Source of the DNA: Verrucomicrobiales bacterium
GTDB lineage: Bacteria > Verrucomicrobiota > Verrucomicrobiia > Verrucomicrobiales > V1-33
Assembly (NCBI GenBank): GCA_023253575.1
Contig: JALRGB010000508.1
Span: 1-9,426 of the forward strand
Length of the DNA: 9,426 bases
Direction: 5' to 3'
Shown: positions 1-7,238 of the stretch, piece by piece
Layout of the letters: every line of letters starts with the position of its first letter
Numbering within the stretch: position 1 is the first letter of the stretch
The notes under the pieces: generated by a model
The model's input: the letters and a program-made list of their open reading frames with translations, nothing else
What the model was told of the DNA's origin: nothing
The model's database searches: none
Translations under genes and position numbers: made by a program

Positions 1-672
1 GCTGTGGCGGGCTGTGGCTGGCTGCGTGGCCTGCAAAACCGGGATGGCGGGTTGCCGACATTTTGCCGCGGGTGGGGGGCACTTCCATTTGATCGTTCTT
101 CGCCTGATCTCACCGCCCACACGTTGCGGGCGTGGGCCTTCTGGCAGCCGCATCTTCCGTCGGCAGAGGCGGCGCTTCTGGTCAAGCCGATGGCGGCGGC
201 GCGCCGGTATCTGGCCGCCACGCAGGCGCCAGATGGATCATGGACCCCGCTCTGGTTTGGTAACCAGCACCGGCAGGATGAAACCAATCCGACTTACGGC
301 ACCGCCACCGTGATGGCGGCCCTCGCCGCGGACGACCCGCTGCGGAACCGGGCCGCCGGCTGGCTCCAGGCTCAGCAAAATAAGGACGGTGGTTGGGGGG
401 GAGGGCAGGGGACCCCGTCCAGCATCGAGGAAACATCCCTCGCGCTGACCGCCCTCGTCCCGCCGGCGCTGGCCGGGACCTCGGCTGCTGATCGGGCCTG
501 CATCCTCCGGGGCGCCCAGTGGCTAATCAATCGCACTCAAGGAGGCCGGGAGTTTCCTCCGACCCCCATCGGCTTCTACTTCGCCAAACTCTGGTACTGG
601 GAAAACCTCTATCCCGTCGTTTGGGCCGTGGCCGCGTTGCGGGCGGTCGAACAATGGCAGCAGGAAAAATGA
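1..672 (+). CDS. Squalene/hopene cyclase-like terpene cyclase, C-terminal part (5' truncated by window edge)
   Basis: The frame is open from base 1 and ends at TGA 670-672, giving 223 visible residues. The GTG at 4 is not a credible start, because the protein opens inside an alpha/alpha-barrel repeat. QW-type repeats are visible (LQNRDGGL, TQAPDGSW, QQNKDGGWGGG). A DLTAHTL segment corresponds to the DVTAH region of bacterial squalene-hopene cyclases, and the end (FPPTPIGFYF followed by LWYWENLYP) matches the FPxxFYLxYxxYRxxFP tail of that family. The family cyclises squalene or related polyprenes at the membrane to hopanoid-type triterpenes. In known cyclases the catalytic DxDD acid motif lies just before this part, so it should fall outside the window and cannot be checked. 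Between GSW and YGT, where typical cyclases have a short GRWGVNYI-like stretch, this protein has several extra residues (FGNQHRQDETNPT). It may be a divergent cyclase with another substrate. The next gene starts 34 bp later on the same strand but is functionally unrelated. Confidence 0.8.
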   Translation, partial: AVAGCGWLRGLQNRDGGLPTFCRGWGALPFDRSSPDLTAHTLRAWAFWQPHLPSAEAALLVKPMAAARRYLAATQAPDGSWTPLWFGNQHRQDETNPTYGTATVMAALAADDPLRNRAAGWLQAQQNKDGGWGGGQGTPSSIEETSLALTALVPPALAGTSAADRACILRGAQWLINRTQGGREFPPTPIGFYFAKLWYWENLYPVVWAVAALRAVEQWQQEK

Positions 673-706
673 TCGGTCATGGCTTGTTCCCGGCGTCAGC
701 CCGTCC

Positions 707-2914
707 ATGGTCCCGCCGCTGATGATTGGCGCGGGAGCTGAGGTGGCGTGGGACGCCCTGGATGAGTGGCTGGAGGACCTGCCGCCGGACGGGCGCGCCC
801 AAGCGGCCCGCGTGGTGCAGGACAAAGGCGGTCGCCATCTGGCCGCTTTGGGGCCGTGGGAATGGGCGGCCCTCGTGGGCGCCACCGGGGGCCGCGTCTG
901 CGAGGTCGGGGTCGCCTGGTCTCCACAACACCGGTGGCAGTTCACCTGCTCATGTGGGAAGCCGGAGGTTCCGTGCGGCCACGTCATGGCCACCGCCTTG
1001 CTGCTCGCCACCCGTCAGCAGGCGGCCACGAAAGAGCGGTTGCTCGGCCCCTCAGTCGGCGCAGCCGCTTCCCCGGTTCCGCCCGCGCCGGGCGTCACCG
1101 TCTCGCTGCATACCCGGCTCGAAATCGTCGAGGATGGACTGGATTGGTTCGAGCTGCGCGCGGTGCGCGATGTTTCCGAGACCACGCTCAGCCCGTTGGA
1201 ATTAAAATCACTGCTCGATGCAGAAGGGGCATGGGTCGACCTCGGGAAAAAAGGATTTCGGCGACTGGTGGACGAAACAGATCCGGCCGTGTTGCAGAGT
1301 CTGGCGGCCGCTGGGTTGCGGCCGTCCGGATTGGCTAGCGAAAAACGGCTTTTCCACACGCTGCAACTGGTGGTCGATCCGCTGCATCAGCTGTTGCCAG
1401 ATCAGACCCGGGCCCGCCTCGATCAGCGAGCTAAGGTGCTCGCCGCCGCGGTTCCGGCCGATCTGCCTCGCTCGCTGCGCGCGGAGTTGAGGCCGTATCA
1501 ACTTGAAGGTTTTCGCTTTCTTTCCGCTCTGTCCCAGGCCGGATGCGGGGCGCTGCTGGCCGATGACATGGGGCTGGGCAAGACCGTGCAAACTCTCGCC
1601 TGGTTGGCTTGGCTGAGGGATCATCCCGGCGGCGGCGATGCCCCGCCGCCCGCGGCAGGGGACGGTCGGGCCGAAATCGTGTCCGCTACCACTTTGTCCG
1701 CTCTCGTCGTGTGCCCTAAATCATTGACAGACAATTGGCGCGCCGAAACGCAGAAATTCCTTCCCGGCTTGCATGTGCGCGTCTGGAAAGCCCGGGACCT
1801 GCGTCACTTTCACCATGAGGCCGCCTGGGCCGGCTTGAACATCATTAGCTATCCGCAGCTTCGACTCATCGCAGACAAACTCGAGCGCGTGACGTTCCTC
1901 GCGGCCATCCTCGACGAGGCCCAAGCAATCAAGAATCCTGACTCGGCCACCGCTAAGGCCGCGCGCGCCGTGAAAGCGAAACACCGCCTCGCCCTGACGG
2001 GGACCCCGATCGAAAACCGTCTGCTCGACCTCTGGTCCATCCTCGCCTTCGCGGTCCCAGGAGTGCTGGGATCAAGAGCGCGCTTTGAACGCGAAGTCGA
2101 GTCGCTCGAGGAACTGGGTGGAGCCCGCGATTTGGCTGCGCGCGTTCGCCCGTTTGTCCTCCGGCGCACCAAGTCGCAGGTGGCGCGCGACCTGCCAGAA
2201 CGCATCGAGGAAAACCTTTTTTGTGAGATGGGGGAAGCCCAAGAAAGGCTTTATAAAGCCGAGCTCAAAAAGGCGCAACAGCACCTCCTCGTCGTGGCTC
2301 AAGACCGGCAGTTCCCACAAGACCGGTTCCATGTGCTGGCCAGCCTCATGCGGTTGCGTCAAATTTGTTGCGACCCAGCGCTCCTCTTTCCAGGAGCCGC
2401 CGTGCCCAGCGCCAAATTGGAGGCGCTCGATGACCTGATCGAGCCCATCGTCGCCGAGGGTCACAAGGTGCTGATTTTTTCCCAGTTCACCTCCATGCTG
2501 GCCACCCTCAAATCACGCCTAGCTCCGCATAAGGTCCCCCTCTTTTCCCTCACCGGTGAAACCGAACGAAGGGGCGAATTGGTCGAAAAATTCAATCGAA
2601 CCAAAGGCCCAGCCATTTTTCTCATCAGCCTGAAAGCAGGCGGCTCTGGGTTAAATCTCACGTCAGCCAGTTACGTTATCCTCTTCGATCCATGGTGGAA
2701 TCCGGCCGCTGAATCTCAGGCTATCGATCGCGCTCACCGCATCGGTCAAACCCGGACCGTCATCGCTTACCGGCTCCTCATTAAAAATAGCCTAGAAGAA
2801 AAAATTCGTATCCTGCAGGCGAGTAAGGCTGCTCTCGCTGACGGGGTGCTTGGCGAAGAAGCCCTCACGCAAGCCCTCGATATTTCCCAATTGCGCGGCC
2901 TGCTCGAAGGATGA
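707..2914 (+). CDS. SWIM zinc-finger SNF2-family DNA-dependent ATPase (DEAD/DEAH helicase-like)
   Basis: A 735-residue cytoplasmic protein. The N-terminal part has a SWIM zinc motif: C81, C83, C90 and H92 (CxCx6CxH). The two RecA-like lobes of an SNF2 translocase follow: motif I DDMGLGKT at 286-293, motif II DEAQ at 403-406, motif III TGTPIEN at 431-437, FVLRRTK near 483-489, motif IV VLIFSQF at 588-594, motif V GGSGLNL at 645-651, and motif VI QAIDRAHRIGQ at 671-681. All core ATPase motifs are intact. Members of this family track along double-stranded DNA using ATP and act in transcription or repair; the bacterial SWIM-SNF2 subgroup has no well-defined role. It is short for that subgroup, many of which exceed 900 residues. 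A Pro/Gly/Ala-rich insertion (about 306-330) follows motif I. ATG 707 is the first ATG in this frame after the cyclase stop; ATG 722 is the alternative. Neither has a clear Shine-Dalgarno sequence. Confidence 0.93.
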   Translation: MVPPLMIGAGAEVAWDALDEWLEDLPPDGRAQAARVVQDKGGRHLAALGPWEWAALVGATGGRVCEVGVAWSPQHRWQFTCSCGKPEVPCGHVMATALLLATRQQAATKERLLGPSVGAAASPVPPAPGVTVSLHTRLEIVEDGLDWFELRAVRDVSETTLSPLELKSLLDAEGAWVDLGKKGFRRLVDETDPAVLQSLAAAGLRPSGLASEKRLFHTLQLVVDPLHQLLPDQTRARLDQRAKVLAAAVPADLPRSLRAELRPYQLEGFRFLSALSQAGCGALLADDMGLGKTVQTLAWLAWLRDHPGGGDAPPPAAGDGRAEIVSATTLSALVVCPKSLTDNWRAETQKFLPGLHVRVWKARDLRHFHHEAAWAGLNIISYPQLRLIADKLERVTFLAAILDEAQAIKNPDSATAKAARAVKAKHRLALTGTPIENRLLDLWSILAFAVPGVLGSRARFEREVESLEELGGARDLAARVRPFVLRRTKSQVARDLPERIEENLFCEMGEAQERLYKAELKKAQQHLLVVAQDRQFPQDRFHVLASLMRLRQICCDPALLFPGAAVPSAKLEALDDLIEPIVAEGHKVLIFSQFTSMLATLKSRLAPHKVPLFSLTGETERRGELVEKFNRTKGPAIFLISLKAGGSGLNLTSASYVILFDPWWNPAAESQAIDRAHRIGQTRTVIAYRLLIKNSLEEKIRILQASKAALADGVLGEEALTQALDISQLRGLLEG

Positions 2915-3002
2915 CCCGTCGATTCCTGAATGATCAAAACGCACATCTCTGTGTCTTTGGATCAACTCTTGAGTAGAGTGGGTTGGATCGATTTTGTTTG
3001 TT

Positions 3003-5735
3003 ATGTCCCTGTCTCTGCCGTCACCCGTTACTTGGCCACGCCTAAGGGCCGGTCGTTTGTATTGTATATTATTAGTTTTAATAGTCTTATGCGGCGGATC
3101 ATGCCTTGTGCGAGCCAGTGTGGCCCTTCCTGCGTTGGTGACCAGTGATCTGGATTCGAAGCTGAAGGGGCACGTTTTGATTGAAGAATTGAAGTGTGCG
3201 GCCTGTCATCCGGCCGAGGCGGCGGTGGGTGAACGCTCAAAATCGGCGCCGCGGCTCGCAGCCATCGGCTCGCGGGTCAACCCGGATTATGTGCAGTCGC
3301 TTCTCCTCGATCCCCAAGCAGTGCACCCCGGGACGACCATGCCCGATGTGCTCAGCCACTTGCCCGCCGCGGAAAAATCCGAGGTCGCCACCGCGCTGAC
3401 CCACTTTCTTTTCTCGCGGCAAGAAAATGATTTTTCACTACGGGTACCTGATGCGGTGGCGGCGGGGCACGGGCACCGGTTGTTTCAGGCCCGCGGGTGT
3501 ACGGCTTGCCATTCTCCGCGTGACGCCAGCGGTGTGGAAGTGGTGGATGCGGCCTTCGTCCCGATGGGGGCGTTGGAGAGGAAATACAGTTTCGACAGCT
3601 TAGTTAGGTTTTTGCGGGACCCGCATGCCAGCCGTCCCTCGGGCCGCATGCCTGACATGCGGCTGCCGGGACAGGATCTCGAGAGGATTGCGCATTTCTT
3701 GCTGCAGAATACCCGGGTGCCGGGGGCGCTGGGGTACACGATGTATCGGGGCAAGGTGTGGGAAGGGCTGGGTAGTGACGAGGTCAAGCCGGAACGCTCC
3801 GGGCAGGTACAGGATTTTAACTTAAAGAGCCTCGACGACGTGCATCATCACAGCGCGATCGTCTACACGGGATGGATCAATCTGGCCGCGGCCGGAAAGT
3901 ATACTTTTTTTCTGACCCTGAATGGGGGCTCGGTGCAGGTTGATGAAACGGTTATTCTTGAGCAGGCGCCGAGCGACCGCCGCGGCGTCAAACAATTAGA
4001 AGCCGCGACGGAGATTGCCGCCGGACGGCACCGGTTGCGTATCACTTATTTCCACACCGGGCATGAACCCTCGTTTTCCTGTGAACTCGCAGGTCCGCAG
4101 CATGCGCGGCAGCCGGTACCGTCTTCATGGTTGTCGGCGTCCGCTGAAGTAATTCCCGTGCTGGCTCCGCTGCCGGTGGATGCCGGACTGGCGGCGCGCG
4201 GGCGCGAGTACTTTGGAAAATTCGGCTGCGCCAGCTGCCACGACGATCTTGGCGTTTCCTCCCTGCCAGCTCCGGCGCTGGCCGGTCTTGATGCCAGCCG
4301 CGGATGCCTGAGTCAAGAACGCGGTCCATGGCCCGCCTTTGATCTGGATGACAGCCAGCGGGAGCTCGTGGCCCGGGCGCTGCCGGAAGCGTCACGGCTG
4401 GAACTGGATGACCGGCAAAAGCTGGAAAAGTCGATGGTCACCTTTAATTGCGGGGCCTGTCATGAACGCAAGGGGCTCAGTAGCTTGTCTCCAGACCGCA
4501 AGGCGCTCTTCACCGGCAGCCAGCCAGCGCTCGGCGATCAAGGTCGAGTGCCTCCGCCGCTCTCCGACGCCGGCGCCAAGCTCACCAAAGAATGGCTTCG
4601 AGATGTGCTGCTCCACGGCCAGCGCCAGCGGGATTACCTGGATGCCAGTATGCCGCAGTTCGGCGAGGCCAATGTGGGGCATCTCATCGATCTCTTCGGC
4701 CAAGTCGATACGCTGGAAGCCGCTACCCTGCCGCCAGCCCCGAATATCCTCGAATCCAAAGAGGCCGGTTATGAAATGACCGGAACTACCGGATTCGGCT
4801 GCATCGCCTGCCACACATTCAATGGACAGAAATCCGGAGAGGTCAGCGCCCTCGACATCACACAACTCCCGCGGCGGCTCCAAAAAAATTGGTTTCACCT
4901 CTACATGCGGGAACCAACCCGGTTCCACCCCACCGTCATCATGCCCAATTATTGGCCCGACGGTCGCTCCACTCGGCCGACTATTCTCGGCGGGGACACG
5001 ACCCAGCAGATTGAGGCGCTCTGGGCCTACTTAGAGGACGGCCCCCGGGCCAGAAAACCTTTGGGATTGTCCCGGGAATCGAACGAGCTGCGCGTCGGTG
5101 ATGTCACCGAGGTCTGCCGAGGCCAAAGCGCGGCCGGCTATCGGGGGATCGCCGCCGGCTACCCAGAGCGCCTCAACCTCGCATTTGATTCGGGAGAAAT
5201 GGCGCTGCGCCAACTCTGGAAAGGCGAGTTCGCCAGTGTCGATTATGGCTCATTCAGCGCCAGAGGCACGGATCACATTTCTTTTCCCCCCGGTGTTCCC
5301 TTTCACCGACTGAAGTCGCTTGAAGATAACTGGCCGTACAAAGGCAAAACCAATTATTCGTTCCCGCAGGATCATGGATATCAATTCCGGGGGTATCATC
5401 TGGATGCCTCCCGCCGACCTTCTTGGCTTTACCAGTTCGGCGACATTTCGGTGCAGGATTATTTTGAAGACGTGCGCGACGAAAAGGATCAGGCTTATTT
5501 CAAGCGGACTCTTCGGTTCGACGCTCCCGCCGGGCAGCTGCCGTTCTATTTTCGCGCGGCGACCGGCCAGACGATCGTGACTCATTCAGAGCGCGAATTC
5601 AGCAGCGACCGGCTGCGCTTGCGTATTACCAGCGATCATCGCGGTCTGGTTCGTCCCGGCGATCCTGGTGAGGTTTTAATTCTGCTTTCCCCTCCAGAGG
5701 GGCGCTCCACTCTCACTCTTGAATACCAATGGTAA
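3003..5735 (+). CDS. Exported five-haem c-type cytochrome with PA14 domain
   Basis: A 910-residue protein when started at ATG 3003; an in-frame TTG at 2994 would add three residues. Residues 13-45 form a signal peptide or anchor: basic WPRLRAGR, then a hydrophobic run at about 19-33. Five CxxCH haem c motifs are present: CAACH 65-69, CTACH 166-170, CASCH 409-413, CGACH 483-487 and CIACH 600-604. Likely axial methionines sit in MPD 113, MPD 216, MPQF 550 and MPNYW 647. A PA14-like carbohydrate-binding beta-barrel lies between haems 2 and 3 (about 244-367; YTGWINLAAAGKYTFFL, then a VDE strand, ending GRHRLRITYFHTGHEPSF). After the last haem, about 220 residues (690-910) have no CxxCH and look beta-rich, starting near RGIAAGYPERLNLAFD. 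The protein probably carries electrons in the periplasm and may bind sugar. Its stop overlaps the propeller gene by 7 bp, which suggests translational coupling to a dehydrogenase. Haem 3 has no obvious methionine ligand. Confidence 0.92.
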   Translation: MSLSLPSPVTWPRLRAGRLYCILLVLIVLCGGSCLVRASVALPALVTSDLDSKLKGHVLIEELKCAACHPAEAAVGERSKSAPRLAAIGSRVNPDYVQSLLLDPQAVHPGTTMPDVLSHLPAAEKSEVATALTHFLFSRQENDFSLRVPDAVAAGHGHRLFQARGCTACHSPRDASGVEVVDAAFVPMGALERKYSFDSLVRFLRDPHASRPSGRMPDMRLPGQDLERIAHFLLQNTRVPGALGYTMYRGKVWEGLGSDEVKPERSGQVQDFNLKSLDDVHHHSAIVYTGWINLAAAGKYTFFLTLNGGSVQVDETVILEQAPSDRRGVKQLEAATEIAAGRHRLRITYFHTGHEPSFSCELAGPQHARQPVPSSWLSASAEVIPVLAPLPVDAGLAARGREYFGKFGCASCHDDLGVSSLPAPALAGLDASRGCLSQERGPWPAFDLDDSQRELVARALPEASRLELDDRQKLEKSMVTFNCGACHERKGLSSLSPDRKALFTGSQPALGDQGRVPPPLSDAGAKLTKEWLRDVLLHGQRQRDYLDASMPQFGEANVGHLIDLFGQVDTLEAATLPPAPNILESKEAGYEMTGTTGFGCIACHTFNGQKSGEVSALDITQLPRRLQKNWFHLYMREPTRFHPTVIMPNYWPDGRSTRPTILGGDTTQQIEALWAYLEDGPRARKPLGLSRESNELRVGDVTEVCRGQSAAGYRGIAAGYPERLNLAFDSGEMALRQLWKGEFASVDYGSFSARGTDHISFPPGVPFHRLKSLEDNWPYKGKTNYSFPQDHGYQFRGYHLDASRRPSWLYQFGDISVQDYFEDVRDEKDQAYFKRTLRFDAPAGQLPFYFRAATGQTIVTHSEREFSSDRLRLRITSDHRGLVRPGDPGEVLILLSPPEGRSTLTLEYQW

Positions 5736-7219
5736 GCATTCGACAGGCGGCCGTGGCGGCCATGGTTTTTGTTCCCATTCTCCAGGCTCAAGAAGACCTG
5801 GGAGCTATGTGGGGAACGGCCGCCGAAGAAGCGAAATACTATCCTCTCGTGGATATTCCGATTCCACCCGGCGTACCCATGCGGCCAGGTGGCTTCGAGA
5901 ATCTGGATGACGGACGCCTGGCGGTCAGTACCCGCCGCGGTGACATCTATTTTGTCAAAGGCGCTTTTGAAACACCGCCGGCTCCGGAGTATCACCTATT
6001 CTCCAGCGGTCAGGACGAAACGTTTTCTCTGTCCTGGAAGGATGGCGCCATGACAGCGACCAGCTGGGGTGAGGTGACCCGCATCGCCGATGTCGATGGC
6101 GATGGCGTCGCCGATCGCTATGATACCTTGACCAATAACTGGGGATATGGCGAGGGACATGAATTTGCCTTCGCTTCTAAGCACGATCCGGAGGGCAATA
6201 TTTGGGTAGCTCTGGGGTTGAGCGGCTCCTACGAATCAAATAATCTCTTTCGCGGCTGGGCGGTCAAAGTGACCCCGGAGGGAAAAATGATTCCAGTCTG
6301 CAGCGGACTGCGCAGTCCGGGCGGAGTGGGGGCCAATGCTGAAGGTGCGATGTTTGTCATTGAGAGCCAAGGGCCATGGAATGGCAGTTGCTCGTTGAAA
6401 CACCTCAAGGAAGGTGCGTTTCTCGGGCATCCCGCCAGTTACAATTGGTATCCGTACGCTCCCGGTCTGACCCGTCCCGCTCTCGAGCCCCGCAGTGATT
6501 CGCGCATGGGAGTGGAAAAAAAACGCGTCAAGGAACTGGTTCCACCAGCCGTCAGGTTTCCCTATATCAAAATGGGACGTTCCATTTCCGGATTCCGACT
6601 TAATACCACCGGCGGTCAATTCGGACCGTTCGAAAACCAGATTTTTCTGGGCGATTATTCCCTCAGTGTGATCCTGCGCGCCACCACCGAACAGATCAAT
6701 GGCGTGTGGCAGGGAGCCTGCTATCCATTTCGAGAAGGCTTGGCCACCGGGATCATGAATGTCGAGTTCTCGCCGCGTGGACAGTTGATCGCCGGAGGCT
6801 TCACCACCAATAGTCAATGGCCGGTGCGAGGCACCGAACCGTTTGCGCTGCAGCGCATCGACTGGAATGGCGTCATGCCATTCGAAATCAAAGAGATCAA
6901 CATTACGACCAACGGGTTCCGCATCACCTTCACCGAGCCGGTCGATCCACAGGTGGCCGCCCGGCCCGAAGTCTATGGCATCACCACCTGCACTCATGTG
7001 TATGACGCAGGCTATGGTAGCCCGGAAGTGGATCAGACTACCGCCATCGTGACCCGCGCCGTGCCCGCGATCGACGGTCTCTCGGTGTCCATCACCCTAG
7101 AAAAATTGATCGAAGACCATATCTATGAGTTCGATCTGACCAATGTGCGCTCCCATGAGGACCGCCGCCTCGTCCACTCCAACGCTTATTACACGGTCAA
7201 CGAAATACCCAAGCCTTAG
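5729..7219 (+). CDS. Exported beta-propeller protein, PVC-type membrane-bound/sorbosone dehydrogenase-like
   Basis: A 496-residue protein. ATG 5729 lies inside the 3' end of the cytochrome gene (shared ATGGTAA). Residues 1-20 look like a signal peptide (basic start, hydrophobic AAVAAMVFVPILQA, likely cleavage near Q21). Residues 40-380 read as a six-bladed propeller of the soluble glucose/sorbosone dehydrogenase type: PPGVPMRPGGFENLDDGRL, then a calcium-binding-like loop DVDGDGVAD at 121-129, EGHEFAF at 142-148 followed by DPEGNIWVALG, and RSPGGVGANAEGAMFV at 195-210. H144 sits where soluble quinoprotein glucose dehydrogenases have the catalytic His of an HNG motif; this is an alignment by eye. 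Residues 388-496 form a separate beta-sandwich-like tail (FRITFTEPVDPQVA to NAYYTVNEIPKP). No CxxCH is present, although PVC relatives often carry a fused haem domain, so the neighbouring cytochrome is the natural electron acceptor. The substrate is unknown, and a non-catalytic binding role is possible. Confidence 0.82.
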   Translation: MVSIRQAAVAAMVFVPILQAQEDLGAMWGTAAEEAKYYPLVDIPIPPGVPMRPGGFENLDDGRLAVSTRRGDIYFVKGAFETPPAPEYHLFSSGQDETFSLSWKDGAMTATSWGEVTRIADVDGDGVADRYDTLTNNWGYGEGHEFAFASKHDPEGNIWVALGLSGSYESNNLFRGWAVKVTPEGKMIPVCSGLRSPGGVGANAEGAMFVIESQGPWNGSCSLKHLKEGAFLGHPASYNWYPYAPGLTRPALEPRSDSRMGVEKKRVKELVPPAVRFPYIKMGRSISGFRLNTTGGQFGPFENQIFLGDYSLSVILRATTEQINGVWQGACYPFREGLATGIMNVEFSPRGQLIAGGFTTNSQWPVRGTEPFALQRIDWNGVMPFEIKEINITTNGFRITFTEPVDPQVAARPEVYGITTCTHVYDAGYGSPEVDQTTAIVTRAVPAIDGLSVSITLEKLIEDHIYEFDLTNVRSHEDRRLVHSNAYYTVNEIPKP

Positions 7220-7238
7220 GCCCTAACCGGTTTATTTT

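Noticed and set aside
523..1011. Reverse-strand ORF of 162 codons spanning the cyclase/SNF2 junction
   Set aside because: It overlaps two well-supported coding regions and its Pro/Arg/Ser-rich translation has no domain signature.
2965..2998. Possible promoter (TTGAGT, 17 bp, TTTTGT) and small palindrome ACTCTTGAGT before the cytochrome gene
   Set aside because: The -10 match is only 3 of 6 and the palindrome is 10 bp; both are within chance expectation, although a promoter somewhere in this 88-bp gap is plausible.
2930..3148. Small + strand ORF of 72 codons before and across the cytochrome start
   Set aside because: It overlaps the cytochrome signal peptide in another frame, has no motif, and its first part lies in AT-rich intergenic sequence that more likely holds the operon promoter.
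6236..6997. Long reverse-strand ORF of 253 codons inside the propeller gene
   Set aside because: It lies opposite a clear propeller coding frame, shows no recognisable motif and is rich in residues expected from antisense reading of GC-rich codons.
7211..7223. TTAGG/CCTAA inverted repeat between the propeller and ThuA-like genes
   Set aside because: A five-base stem around a single base is too small to act as a terminator, and the gap is only 19 bp inside an apparent operon.
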